DNA from: Bradyrhizobium arachidis
GTDB lineage: Bacteria; Pseudomonadota; Alphaproteobacteria; Rhizobiales; Xanthobacteraceae
Direction: 5' to 3'
DNA: 64,000 bases
Assembly: GCF_015291705.1 (NCBI RefSeq)
Contig: NZ_CP030050.1
Coordinates: forward strand, 7,440,001-7,504,000
The position numbers and the translations under genes are program-made. Of the stretch, positions 9,821 to 21,729 are shown in pieces; within the stretch, counting starts at the first letter, position 1, and each line of letters begins with the position of its first letter. A model generated the notes under the pieces. The model did not search any database, was not told the origin of the DNA, and worked only from the letters and a program-made list of their open reading frames with translations.

Positions 9821-11887
9821 ATGACGGAAGCCGAACTCGACCAACTCGCGATCAACACCATCCGCACACTGTCGATTGACGCAGTTCAGGCCGCGAACTC
9901 CGGCCATCCGGGCACGCCGATGGCGCTTGCGCCACTTGTCTATACGCTCTGGAATCGAGTCATGCAGTTCGATCCGCAAGATCCGATCTGGCCCGGTCGC
10001 GACCGCTTCGTGCTGTCGAACGGCCACGCGTCGATGCTGCTGTGGTCCGTGCTTTACCTTACCCGCACGCAGGCCGTGAATGCCGAGTACGAGACGTTGG
10101 GAAGGCCTGCTGTTACCCTCGACGATATCCGCCGCTTTCGCCAGCTTGGGAGTCACGCGCCAGGACATCCCGAATACCATCTGGTATCCGGCGTCGAGAC
10201 CACCACCGGCCCGCTCGGACAAGGTATCGCGACCAGCGTCGGTATGGCGATCGCGCAGCGCTGGCTCGCGGTGCGGTATAACAAGCCGGACTTTGCCATC
10301 TTCGACTACGATATTTACAGCGTATGCGGCGACGGCTGCTTGATGGAAGGCATCGGCTCCGAGGCGGCATCCCTGGCCGGCCACCTCGGCCTCGATAACC
10401 TTTGCTGGATCTACGACAACAATCATATCACGATAGAAGGCAGCACCCGGCTAGCCTTCACGGAAGATGTAGCCGTCCGTTTCACCGGCTACGGCTGGAA
10501 CATCCTGTACGTTAGTGATGCCAACGATATCGCGGGCATCGAACGGGCCTTGACGACGTTTCGGGATACGAAAGGCCGGCCGACGCTGGTGATACTCAGT
10601 AGTCACATCGGATATGGCTCGCCACACCGCCACGATACTGCTGCGGCACATGGCGAGCCGCTCGGTGTTGAAGAAGTCGAGCTCACCAAGCGCGCCTACG
10701 GTTGGCCGGAAAACTCGGATTTCCTCGTGCCAGACGGCGTTCGCGAACATTTTGCCGCCGGCGTTGGCGTGCGAGGCGCTGAGGCTCGTCGTAGATGGGA
10801 GGACCTATTCGCTGGTTACCGTGCGAAGTATGCGGCGCTGGCAACCGAGATCGACCAGATGCAACAACGCATACTTCCGGAAGGTTGGGACCGCAACCTG
10901 CCGATATTCCAAGCGGATTCGAAGGGCGTCGCGGGTCGTGAAGCTTCGGGAAAGGTCCTGAACGTTCTGGCGCAGAACGTTCCCTGGTTAATCGGCGGTT
11001 CGGCCGATCTGGGTCCATCGACCAAGACGCTTTTGACCTATGAAGGCGCAGGAGATGTTCAGGCCGCCACACCGGGTGGCAAAAATTTGCATTTCGGCAT
11101 CCGCGAGCATGCGATGGCAGCAATCCTGAACGGTCTCGCACTGTCGAAACTGCGGCCGTTCGGCGCGACATTCCTGATCTTCAGCGATTACGCTCGGCCC
11201 GCGATGCGGCTCGCTGCGCTGATGGAATTACCGGTGGTGTTTGTTTTTACCCATGATGCTATGGGCGATGGCGAAGATGGCCCAACGCACCAGCCGATCG
11301 AGCAGCTCGCCTCAATGCGAGCAATGCCAGGTCTGACGCTGTTCCGGCCGGGTGATGCCAACGAAGTGGTCGAGGCCTATCGCTACGTCATGCAGCTTCG
11401 TCATCGGCCAGCCCTGTTGGCGCTGTCTCGCCAACCGTTACCGGTCCTCGATCGCAGCAAGTATGCATCGGCATCCGGGGTGGCGCGAGGCGCCTACGTG
11501 CTTGCCGACCCCCCTCAGGGCAAGCCGGACATCATCTTGATTGCCACCGGCAGCGAGTTGAGTCTCGCGGCCGACGCTCATGAGAGACTTAGCTTGGATG
11601 GCATCCGCTCGCGCGTGGTCTCGATGCCGTCCTGGGATGTCTTCGAACGCGAGACCCAGGAATACCGCGATGACGTCTTGCCACCTGAGATCACAGCCCG
11701 CGTTGCGATCGAGCAGGCGTCCACATTCGGCTGGGAGCGGTACGTCGGGAGAACTGGCCAAATCATTGGCATGCACACATTTGGCGCTTCCGCTCCGCTG
11801 AAGGCGTTGCAGCAGGAGTTCGGATTCACCGTCGATCATATCGTCGCGACGGCTAAGGCGCTGTTGCAACCCTCGAAAGCCGCATAG
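9821..11887 (+). CDS. tkt: Transketolase
   Basis: The 688-residue thiamine-diphosphate enzyme transfers two-carbon ketol units between pentose and hexose phosphates. The N-terminal half has SGHPGTPMALAPLVYTLW and the ThDP/Mg motif GDGCLMEGIGSEAASLAG, followed by WIYDNN. The C-terminal half has the activating-Glu segment GIREHAMAAI and DGEDGPTHQPIEQLASMR. Length and motif order match proteobacterial transketolases. One base separates its stop from the GH63-like start, implying co-transcription. A GGGAGGGAA stretch upstream of the ATG is a good ribosome-binding site. Confidence 0.95.
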   Translation: MTEAELDQLAINTIRTLSIDAVQAANSGHPGTPMALAPLVYTLWNRVMQFDPQDPIWPGRDRFVLSNGHASMLLWSVLYLTRTQAVNAEYETLGRPAVTLDDIRRFRQLGSHAPGHPEYHLVSGVETTTGPLGQGIATSVGMAIAQRWLAVRYNKPDFAIFDYDIYSVCGDGCLMEGIGSEAASLAGHLGLDNLCWIYDNNHITIEGSTRLAFTEDVAVRFTGYGWNILYVSDANDIAGIERALTTFRDTKGRPTLVILSSHIGYGSPHRHDTAAAHGEPLGVEEVELTKRAYGWPENSDFLVPDGVREHFAAGVGVRGAEARRRWEDLFAGYRAKYAALATEIDQMQQRILPEGWDRNLPIFQADSKGVAGREASGKVLNVLAQNVPWLIGGSADLGPSTKTLLTYEGAGDVQAATPGGKNLHFGIREHAMAAILNGLALSKLRPFGATFLIFSDYARPAMRLAALMELPVVFVFTHDAMGDGEDGPTHQPIEQLASMRAMPGLTLFRPGDANEVVEAYRYVMQLRHRPALLALSRQPLPVLDRSKYASASGVARGAYVLADPPQGKPDIILIATGSELSLAADAHERLSLDGIRSRVVSMPSWDVFERETQEYRDDVLPPEITARVAIEQASTFGWERYVGRTGQIIGMHTFGASAPLKALQQEFGFTVDHIVATAKALLQPSKAA

Positions 11888-11888
11888 C

Positions 11889-14546
<2,658 letters not shown>

Positions 14547-14648
14547 TGAACGCCCGTGCGGCGTCCGATCATAAGAAAAAGTCGCACGAGACCCATTTTG
14601 TTCTCGGCAATTCTTCCTGTAACTTATTGAAGAACAACGCTTTCGAAA

Positions 14649-14698
14649 TGGTGGGCGCACCAGGGCTCGAACCTGGGACCCGCTGATTAAGAGTCAGC
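14649..14698 (-). other. 3' half of tRNA-Lys(CTT): probable attachment-site remnant
   Basis: On the minus strand this segment folds as the anticodon arm (stem GCTGA/TCAGC, loop CTCTTAA, anticodon CTT), a 5-base variable loop, the T arm (stem CCAGG/CCTGG, loop TTCGAGC), the acceptor 3' strand TGCGCCC, discriminator A and encoded CCA. Upstream, at higher coordinates, no D arm or 5' acceptor strand follows, so it is not a complete tRNA gene. Such 3' tRNA remnants are left where an island integrates into a tRNA gene. By polarity, the inserted DNA would lie to the right and the original flank to the left. Confidence 0.75.
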
Positions 14699-15040
14699 CA
14701 CGGGTCAAGAACAATCAATGACTTACGGGTCGCACCACTGGGCATATCCGGGCGAAAACAGGCATCCGTCGCACGATTTGAGCAGCCTGACGCCGCGCCA
14801 GCAACGACAAAGATGAATCGCCGCCCGATTCTGGCAAGAGCTCCCGAAACCGCCGGGGCCACACTTGGCGTAGGGCCTACCTCTATTGCATGGGACGCTT
14901 TCGCTGCGCGCCACAAACGCTTTTCTGAGAGGGACCGTGACCTCCCACGTTCCCTGAAGGCCCGGTTCACACACGAAAGTTTCGCCGCTTCTGAAGCAGT
15001 AATCTGCCACACCCTGCCGGTAACGAAGCGCTTCTCGCCA

Positions 15041-15661
15041 CCAGCTTTCTCCAAACGGTCTCAATTCGACGTTGAACGACCATGCGCTCTGATCCTGGTG
15101 GGCGACGTGCCAGATCTCGTCCGCGATGGCGCGCGGTTTAATGAAGAAATCGTCCGGCCGATCTGGCCAGCGTTTCCGTGTCCACTCGAGGTCGATCACA
15201 GCATCGACCACGACGTAAGCGACGTGAACGGCCTGTGGCCCGAGATCGCGCGCCATCGCTTCGGCCAGGATGCGCTGCGCCGCCTTGGTCGGCGCGAAGC
15301 CGGCGAAACCGGCTTTGCCGCGCAGGGCCGAGGTGTTGCCGGTGGCAACGATCGCACCCTTTCCGGCTGTCACCATCGCGGGGACGAACCGCCGCGCCAG
15401 ATACAATAGTCCCATGGTGTTGACCTGGAAATTGCGATTCAGGATCGATGGATCGATCTCGCGAAATGTGCCGAACGCACCACCGACGGCGTTGTGGATG
15501 ACCACGGCGGGATTGCCGAGATCGCGCTCCACGGCCGACCCTACCGCGTCGATCTCCTCGGGATCGGAAACATCGCGGCGGAATCCTTCCGCGCCCGGCA
15601 GTTCCTTCTCAAGGGCAGCGAGACGCTCCTCGTTCCTGGCGAGCAGAGCGAGGCGAGATTA
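15041..15661 (-). pseudogene. Short-chain dehydrogenase relic, N-terminally truncated
   Basis: The frame encodes a recognisable SDR core: LALLARNEERLAALEKEL (after the first beta strand), the NNAG-equivalent VIHNAV, the NTMGLLYLARRF helix, GFAPTKAAQR at the catalytic position and the family-typical end VELRPFGESW. The N-terminal TGxxxGIG dinucleotide motif is missing because an in-frame TAA stands just before residue 1 of this stretch. At the other end no stop follows the family C terminus and the frame runs on into unrelated sequence to 14723. The FAPTK segment has Phe where most SDRs have Tyr, which I believe occurs in this subfamily. A relic at an island edge is the best reading. Confidence 0.65.
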
Positions 15662-16184
15662 GTCCTCCACGTTCGGCCGGCAGGTAGTTGCCAGCCGTCG
15701 CCAACAGCTTTTCGATGAGGTTGTCGAATACTACCGCCCTTGCTGAGGTGCATGACCGGTCCCTCAGGCGCTCTGGAGCATAGGTGAAACCGCGGCTCAT
15801 GACGAACCGTCACGCCCCCCTTTAAGCGGAATGGATCAATGGTGAAACGACAGAGCGCGAAAGTTAAGTATCTGGTGATGCGGTCCGTAGCGACGACCGC
15901 GGCGAAGAGGCTTAGCATATTATCGACGGTCGCCGTGTGGTGTTGACCGGTCTTGCTTCCGACGAGCCCGTCGCGGCGCGGCACGTCTTCCGAAATTATC
16001 AGGTCGACAAGGACTAGGACCAGAAGCGGGCCACGCCATCGCGCCCGCGCAAGGGCGGATCTGGCAAACCGCCGGGCCAACGACGCGCTCGCACCGCCGA
16101 TAGCGCATCAATCGCGCGCAGGCTCGCGCTTTCACAATTCGATGAACATCCATACAGCTTGCATGAGGGTAAGCTACTTGCGGG
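15662..16184. other. Non-coding stretch, no gene recognised
   Basis: About 520 bases between the SDR relic and the molybdenum hydroxylase operon. Several open frames cross it but none resembles a known protein or has a ribosome-binding site. It may be decayed DNA from the same event that truncated the SDR. Confidence 0.4.
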
Positions 16185-18383
16185 TCACATCAGCAACTTG
16201 TCCAGCGTGATCGGGAGGCGGCGGATGCGCTTGCCGGTCGCCTGATAGACGGCGTTCGCGATCGCGGCGGGCACGCCGACGATGCCAATTTCACCAAGCC
16301 CTTTGACGCCCAGGGTGTTGATGCGATCGTCGTGCTCTTCAACGAAGATCACATCAATGTCCTGAATGTCAGCATTTACGGGGATGTGGTACTCGGCGAT
16401 ATTGTGGTTCATGATCCGGCCGAAGCGGTGATCCATCACCGTTTCCTCGTGCAAGGCCATCCCGATGCCCCAGACCACACCGCCCATGATCTGACTGCGG
16501 GCGGTCTTGGTGTTCAGGATCCGTCCGGCCGCGACGGCGCTCACGACCCGCGTGACGCGGATGACGCCGAACCGCTCGTCCACCTTCACCTCGGCAAAGA
16601 CGGCCGAATGCGTGTTGCGTGCGTGCGACTTGTCCTCCGCGAATTGGTTGAGCTTCTGCTTCTCGATCCGCTCAAGCTTGCCGTAGCGCATCGCATCCGC
16701 GATCGAGACCGCGCAGCTCTTGTCGCCGTCCTTGGCGATCGTGCCACCGACAAGGATAACATTGGCCGCATCAGCCAGCGGTGAGGCGGGTATCGCCTTG
16801 GCAAGACGCGCGAGTTCCTGGCGAATGTCCTCGGCCGCTCCCAACACCGCATGCGCACTCGATGCGGCCATCCACGAGCCACCCTCGACGGGGGCCTGCG
16901 GCAGGGTCGAGTCGGCGAGCCTGACGTTGATATTCTCGATCGGCAGCCCGAGCGCATCGGCTGCCACCTGTGCCACGATGGTGTAGGTGCCGGTGCCGAT
17001 GTCGGACGCCGCGCAGGAGACTTCGGCATGGCCATTCGCGGTCAGCACGATGCGAGCTGCGACCGGCATCTGCAGCGCCTCCCACACGCCTGTCGCCATG
17101 CCCCAGCCGACCAGCTCCTTGCCGTCGCGCATCGAGCGCGGCGCGGGATTGCGCCTGCTCCAGCCGAAGGCTTGCGCACCGCGGGCGTAGCATTCGCGCA
17201 GCTGCTTGCTGGTGTAGGGGAGGTCTTCACTCTGGTCGCGGTCCGAGTAGCACTTCAGCCGCAGCTCGACGGGGTCGAGCTTGATCGCGACGGCCAATTC
17301 GTCCATGGCGCATTCAAGCGCGCAGACGCCCGAAGCTGCGCCCGGCGCGCGCATGTCGCAGGGGGTGGAGACATCGAGGCGAGCGAGCTTGTGGGAATAG
17401 CGGCTGTTCGGGCTCTTGTAGAGCTGTTCCGCCCAGCCGACGTCGTTGCGCGCGAAATCCTCATAGCGTGAGGTGACGGCGGTGGCCTCGTGCGTGACCG
17501 CCTCGAGCGTGCCGTCGGACCTGGCGCCGAGCCCGACGTGCTCGATCGTCGCCGGCCGGTAGCCGAGCCCGTACATCTGCTGCCGCGTCAGCACCACGCG
17601 AACGGACCGCTTCAGCGCCAGCGCGGCAAGCGTTGCCAGCACCGCCTGGTATTGCGGCCGCAGGCCGGAGCCGAAGGCGCCGCCGACATAGGGCGAGAGC
17701 ACGCGGATATCTTCAGGATTCTTGCCGAACACGCTGCAGAGAAACTTGTGAACGTTCTGGACGCCTTGCGTCTTGTCGTAGATCGTGAGCCTGCCGCCGC
17801 CGTCCCAAACCGCCGTGGTTGCATAGAGCTCCATCGGGTTGTGATGCTCGGTCGGAACGAAGTAGTCCGCCTCGTGCTGTACGGGTGCTCCGGCAAGCGC
17901 TGCGACGGCATCCCCGCGGGGCTTGCTCGGTCGCTTGACCTCGGCGGCTTTGCCGCGCTCGGCTTCGAGGTCGGTCGCAAACGCCTGCTCCTGATAATCG
18001 ACACGCACCAACGTCGCGGCGAATTTGGCGATTTCCCAGTCGTCCGCCACGACCAGCGCGATCGGCTGGCCGTTGAACTTGATGCTGTTGTCGTAGAGCG
18101 GACGGAATGGCGAGCCTTCGTCCGGCGCCACTTCATCCTTCCAGGCCTCGTCCTTGTCGGCGAGCGGCGGCCGATGCGCATGCGTGAGCACGTCGAGCAC
18201 GCCCTTCACCTTCAGCGCCTCGCTGGTGTCGAGACGCGCAATGCGCCCGCGCGGAATGGTGGCCGTGACGACGAAGCCATGGGCGAGTCCATCGGCCGAA
18301 AATTCGCCGGCATATTTGGCGGCTCCGGTGACCTTGGCGCGGCCATCGACGCGGGACGTTGGCGTTCCGACATAGGCGTTCAT
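16185..18383 (-). CDS. paoC: Xanthine dehydrogenase family molybdopterin-binding subunit (PaoC-like)
   Basis: The 732-residue large subunit carries the molybdenum cofactor of a xanthine-oxidase-family aldehyde or N-heterocycle oxidoreductase. It starts with GTPTSRVDGRAKVTGAAKYA, typical of the family. Cofactor-binding segments include YVGGAFGSGL, and the C-terminal GVKGLGEIGIVGVPAA holds the Glu expected as catalytic base. Length equals that of E. coli PaoC. It is last in the paoA-paoB-paoC order, 7 bases after paoB. Similarity to PaoC suggests aldehydes as substrates, but the family is versatile. Confidence 0.9.
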   Translation of the reverse strand: MNAYVGTPTSRVDGRAKVTGAAKYAGEFSADGLAHGFVVTATIPRGRIARLDTSEALKVKGVLDVLTHAHRPPLADKDEAWKDEVAPDEGSPFRPLYDNSIKFNGQPIALVVADDWEIAKFAATLVRVDYQEQAFATDLEAERGKAAEVKRPSKPRGDAVAALAGAPVQHEADYFVPTEHHNPMELYATTAVWDGGGRLTIYDKTQGVQNVHKFLCSVFGKNPEDIRVLSPYVGGAFGSGLRPQYQAVLATLAALALKRSVRVVLTRQQMYGLGYRPATIEHVGLGARSDGTLEAVTHEATAVTSRYEDFARNDVGWAEQLYKSPNSRYSHKLARLDVSTPCDMRAPGAASGVCALECAMDELAVAIKLDPVELRLKCYSDRDQSEDLPYTSKQLRECYARGAQAFGWSRRNPAPRSMRDGKELVGWGMATGVWEALQMPVAARIVLTANGHAEVSCAASDIGTGTYTIVAQVAADALGLPIENINVRLADSTLPQAPVEGGSWMAASSAHAVLGAAEDIRQELARLAKAIPASPLADAANVILVGGTIAKDGDKSCAVSIADAMRYGKLERIEKQKLNQFAEDKSHARNTHSAVFAEVKVDERFGVIRVTRVVSAVAAGRILNTKTARSQIMGGVVWGIGMALHEETVMDHRFGRIMNHNIAEYHIPVNADIQDIDVIFVEEHDDRINTLGVKGLGEIGIVGVPAAIANAVYQATGKRIRRLPITLDKLLM

Positions 18384-18390
18384 CGGCCCC

Positions 18391-19407
18391 TCATGCGATC
18401 TTCTTGTGAGCCTGGGACTGCGGTGTGGCGCTTGCGGCCTGGGTCAGCGTTCGCACGATGGCTCGGCGGGCGAGCTCGATCTTGAAGCCGTTATGCGAGC
18501 AGGTCCTGGCGCCCTGCAGCAGGAGATCCGCAGCGCGGGAAAAATGATCCTCGGTTGCGGCCTGGCCGCGCAAGGCCGTTTCGGCTTCAAGGCTGCGCCA
18601 GGGCTTGTGAGCAACGCCGCCGAGCGCCACGCGCGCTTCTCTGATCGCGTTGCCGTCCAATTCGAGCGCGGCAGCGACCGACACCAGGGCGAACGCATAA
18701 GACAGGCGGTCGCGGACTTTCAGATAGCTGTAGTTATGGGCAAAGCCGCGCGGCGGAAGTTCGATTCCCGTGATGATCTCGCCGGTCCCTATATTGGTGT
18801 CAACATGCGGCGTGTCGTCGGGCAGCCGATGGAAATCGGTCAGCGCCATCGTTCGCTCGCCGGATGGACCTGCGATGTGCACGAGTGCGTCAAGCGCCGC
18901 CAGCGCCACGCTCATGTCAGACGGATTGGTCGCGATGCAGGAGGCGCTGGTGCCGAGGATCGCATGGTTGCGGTTGAGGCCGTCGATCGCCGAGCAGCCG
19001 CTGCCGGGACTTCTCTTATTGCAGGGCGTGGCCGTGTCATAAAAATAGGCGCAACGCGTTCGTTGCATCAGGTTGCCGCCGACGGAGGCCATGTTGCGCA
19101 ATTGCGCCGAGGCGCCGGCCAGGATGGCGCTGGCAAGCAGCGGATAGCGCTGTTCGACCAGCGGATGGTAGGCGAGGTCCGAGTTCGGCACCAGGGCGCC
19201 GATGCGCAAGCCTCCATCGGCCGTCTCCGCGACCTTGCGGAGCGGCAGACGGGAGATGTCGATCAGCCGCGAAGGCTGCTCGACATTTTCCTTCATCAGG
19301 TCGATCAGGTTGGTGCCGCCAGCAATGAGCTTGGCGCCTGGATGGTCGGTGAGCAAGAGGATCGCATCGGCGATGTCGGTGGCGCGGGAATACTGGAAGT
19401 TGATCAT
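18391..19407 (-). CDS. paoB: FAD-binding subunit of xanthine dehydrogenase family (PaoB-like)
   Basis: The ATG at 19407 (MINFQYSRATDIADAI) gives 338 residues and overlaps the paoA stop by 4 bases, so the longer upstream frame is rejected. KLIAGGTNLIDLMKENVEQP is the FAD-binding loop and SVGGNLMQRTRC the second FAD motif. The next Cys residues (RCAYFYDTATPCNKRSPGSG, then a Cys) match the insertion that holds an extra 4Fe-4S cluster in E. coli PaoB. The subunit passes electrons between FAD and the 2Fe-2S partner. Confidence 0.9.
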   Translation of the reverse strand: MINFQYSRATDIADAILLLTDHPGAKLIAGGTNLIDLMKENVEQPSRLIDISRLPLRKVAETADGGLRIGALVPNSDLAYHPLVEQRYPLLASAILAGASAQLRNMASVGGNLMQRTRCAYFYDTATPCNKRSPGSGCSAIDGLNRNHAILGTSASCIATNPSDMSVALAALDALVHIAGPSGERTMALTDFHRLPDDTPHVDTNIGTGEIITGIELPPRGFAHNYSYLKVRDRLSYAFALVSVAAALELDGNAIREARVALGGVAHKPWRSLEAETALRGQAATEDHFSRAADLLLQGARTCSHNGFKIELARRAIVRTLTQAASATPQSQAHKKIA

Positions 19408-19907
19408 GGCCGGCCCATTGCCTGCTGGATGGCAGCGACGATGTTCGGATAGGCGCCGCAGCGGCAGAGATTTCCGCTCATCAGCTCGCGGATCTCGTCG
19501 GCATCTCCCGCGTGGCCTTCGGCCAGCAAGCCGGCGGCCGAGCAAATCTGTCCCGGCGTGCAATAGCCGCACTGGAAGGCGTCGTGGTCGATGAAGGCTT
19601 GTTGCAGGGGATGCAGCGCGCCATCGCTGGCAAGACCTTCGACGGTCGTGATCTTCGCGCCGTCGGACATGACGGCGAGCATCAGGCAGGAATTGACGCG
19701 CCGGCCGTCCACAAGCACGGTGCAGGCTCCGCACTGGCCGTGATCGCAGCCCTTCTTGGTGCCGGTCAGCGCGAGATGGTCACGCAACGCGTCCAGGAGC
19801 GAAGTCCAGGGCACGAGGTCGAGCGTGCGCCTGTTGCCGTTGACGATGAGACTGACCGGAACGCGGTCGGGAATCTGATGCGTGACGTCGGCCGTGTCTT
19901 GGGACAT
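19404..19907 (-). CDS. paoA: 2Fe-2S subunit of xanthine dehydrogenase family (PaoA-like)
   Basis: The ATG at 19907 is preceded by GGGAG and gives 167 residues starting MSQDTADV. The plant-type 2Fe-2S site is GCDHGQCGACTVLVDGRRVN and the second site QCGYCTPGQI with GNLCRCGAYPNIV. E. coli PaoA carries a twin-arginine leader, but no RR motif or hydrophobic stretch is present here, so the complex is probably cytoplasmic. First gene of the three-gene operon. No dedicated cofactor-maturation gene (PaoD/XdhC) is adjacent. Confidence 0.9.
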   Translation of the reverse strand: MSQDTADVTHQIPDRVPVSLIVNGNRRTLDLVPWTSLLDALRDHLALTGTKKGCDHGQCGACTVLVDGRRVNSCLMLAVMSDGAKITTVEGLASDGALHPLQQAFIDHDAFQCGYCTPGQICSAAGLLAEGHAGDADEIRELMSGNLCRCGAYPNIVAAIQQAMGRP

Positions 19908-20125
19908 GTCTTGCTCCCTGCGACGGAGGCCGAGCCGAGAAATCAAGCCGGTCTCGACGCGAAGGCGCGTCGTCTCCGCTGGCCAATAGCGCCCAACAGA
20001 CGGCCGGTTACTTGGTTCCTAAGCGAATTTTCCTTGCCGCGACAAAGCCATCGGCGCAGCACGCAGCACGGTAGCGTGCGCCATGGAGTTGAGTCGGGAT
20101 TTTCCCGAACCGCAAAGACGCGACT

Positions 20126-20401
20126 TCAGCTACGTAGCCGGACGCGCGACTGTTTGATGGTGGACGATACGACCCGATCGTAGGTTTCGAGTGCCGCTTC
20201 CGTCGCCAACTTGACCATTTCCCGGTAGGCGGCCTCATTCACTTGCGTGAAACTGTCGCGGATTGCTCCGGCCAACTCTTCTTCGGTGACCGACGATCGA
20301 TTTGGCTCTGCTTGTCTCGTAAGGTGGCTATACAGATTGAGACGGTACACCTCGGTCGAAAGTTGCCAGGCCCAATCTTCGAGATTTAGTTGTTCAGTCA
20401 T
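20126..20401 (-). CDS. Small hypothetical protein
   Basis: The ATG at 20401 (MTEQLNLEDWAW) gives 91 residues, mostly acidic and helical with no membrane segment. A longer frame begins at 20476, but its N-terminal part looks like noise. I do not recognise the family. It lies on the same strand between the catabolic operon and the molybdenum hydroxylase operon, about 220 bases ahead of paoA. Confidence 0.5.
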   Translation of the reverse strand: MTEQLNLEDWAWQLSTEVYRLNLYSHLTRQAEPNRSSVTEEELAGAIRDSFTQVNEAAYREMVKLATEAALETYDRVVSSTIKQSRVRLRS

Positions 20402-20476
20402 CACCGCTATGCGGAACCGGAGGGATGAGAAGATACGACACCCGCGGGCAAGCAGCGGATAGCGGATGCAGATCAT

Positions 20477-20844
20477 TTAGAAACCAAACCATGGCTGGCC
20501 CTTACACTGCTCTGGTTGCGCCCTCGCCGCTTGGTGGCTCCATTGAATTCCAAGGCGAGCCAGGCTTACGGCGCGGGCCAGCGTTGCCAGACCGAACACC
20601 GCGAGGTTGAACTGGAACATCAATCTGCGCGGCCGCACCGATCCGCGGCCCCGATCGCCCCGATCAGTATACTCACGAATGTCGCGGATATGAACGTCGC
20701 ATTCTGAGCAAGATCGGAGAAGCCGAGCGCAATCAATTGGCCAAGGACGGCTCCTACGAAGTGAATATCGAACTTGTCGCTAAACAGTCCGTCGGTGGCC
20801 GGGCCGAACCGGACGACGGTCGAAACTGGTGACCGGAAGTCCAT
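20477..20844 (-). pseudogene. Possible broken small membrane protein gene
   Basis: The frame from ATG 20844 (MDFRSPVSTVVRFG) reads into a hydrophobic stretch (ATFVSILIGAIGAA), then loses coding character and stops. Another frame continues with FQFNLAVFGLATLARAVSLA to a stop at 20477, and joining the two needs frame changes around 20620-20640. The joined product would be a roughly 120-residue protein with membrane segments. I do not recognise it, and it could also be chance. Confidence 0.3.
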
Positions 20845-20943
20845 CAAGTCGTACCGCCGCAATGTGTCAAGGTTCTTGCAATTCGCTTGTTTGAGATTCA
20901 CTGCGAGCAGTTTGCTGCGATGCGATTGCAGCTGCCGCATGCC

Positions 20944-21714
20944 CTAATGCATGATTTGCTTCAGAAACGCACGAGTGCGCTCGTGCTTGGGATCCGAGAA
21001 GAACTGGTGAGGCAGGCCCTCTTCTACAATCATGCCTGCGTCCATGAACACCACCCTGTCCGCAACGCTTCGCGCAAAGCCCATCTCGTGGGTTACACAT
21101 ACCATCGTCATCCCTTCGCGCGCGAGTGAGACCATCACGTCGAGAACCTCCTGGACCATCTCTGGATCCAGAGCCGACGTCGGCTCGTCGAACAGCATGA
21201 CTTTCGGCTTCATGCAGAGCGCCCGCGCAATCGCAACGCGTTGCTGCTGTCCGCCCGAGAGCTGGCTTGGATACTTGTCCGCATGCTCGGCGATCCGTAC
21301 CCGCTCCAGATACTGACGTGCTGTCGCCTCGGCTTCCGGCTTTGGCATCTTGCGGATCTTGAGTGGCGCGATCATCAAATTCTGCAGCACGGTGAGATGC
21401 GGAAATAGGTTGAATTGCTGGAATACCATTCCGACATCGCGGCGCACCACATCCACATTTTTCGTCGTGTGATCGAGTTCAACGCCGTTGACGATGATTT
21501 TGCCATCGCGTTGCTCTTCGAGGCGATTGATGCAGCGAATCATGGTCGATTTTCCGGACCCAGACGGACCGCAGACCACCACGCGCTCGCCGCGTGCGAC
21601 GCGGAAATTGATACCCTTCAGCACTTGGGTGCTCTCGTACCACTTGCTCACCCCAGTCATCTCGATGATTGGCGAGGCTGCGGCGGCGACTGTCAAATCC
21701 GGCTTGCTTATCAT
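20944..21714 (-). CDS. Amino-acid-type ABC transporter ATP-binding protein
   Basis: The 256-residue ATPase has Walker [10 protein letters not shown], the signature [15 protein letters not shown] and Walker [15 protein letters not shown], the profile of the GlnQ/HisP polar amino acid subfamily. It is the last gene of the eight-gene operon, separated from its permeases (23501-24853) by an epimerase and an SDR gene. It should energise import by the binding protein and permeases encoded upstream. Confidence 0.93.
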   Translation of the reverse strand: MISKPDLTVAAAASPIIEMTGVSKWYESTQVLKGINFRVARGERVVVCGPSGSGKSTMIRCINRLEEQRDGKIIVNGVELDHTTKNVDVVRRDVGMVFQQFNLFPHLTVLQNLMIAPLKIRKMPKPEAEATARQYLERVRIAEHADKYPSQLSGGQQQRVAIARALCMKPKVMLFDEPTSALDPEMVQEVLDVMVSLAREGMTMVCVTHEMGFARSVADRVVFMDAGMIVEEGLPHQFFSDPKHERTRAFLKQIMH

Positions 21715-21729
21715 CGAGGTCTCCAGAAC

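Noticed and set aside
14649..14698. Complete tRNA-Lys gene
   Set aside because: Only the 3' half folds; the D arm and 5' acceptor strand are absent upstream.
17490..18485. 331-residue plus-strand frame opposite paoC
   Set aside because: Antisense shadow of the molybdenum subunit, no motif.
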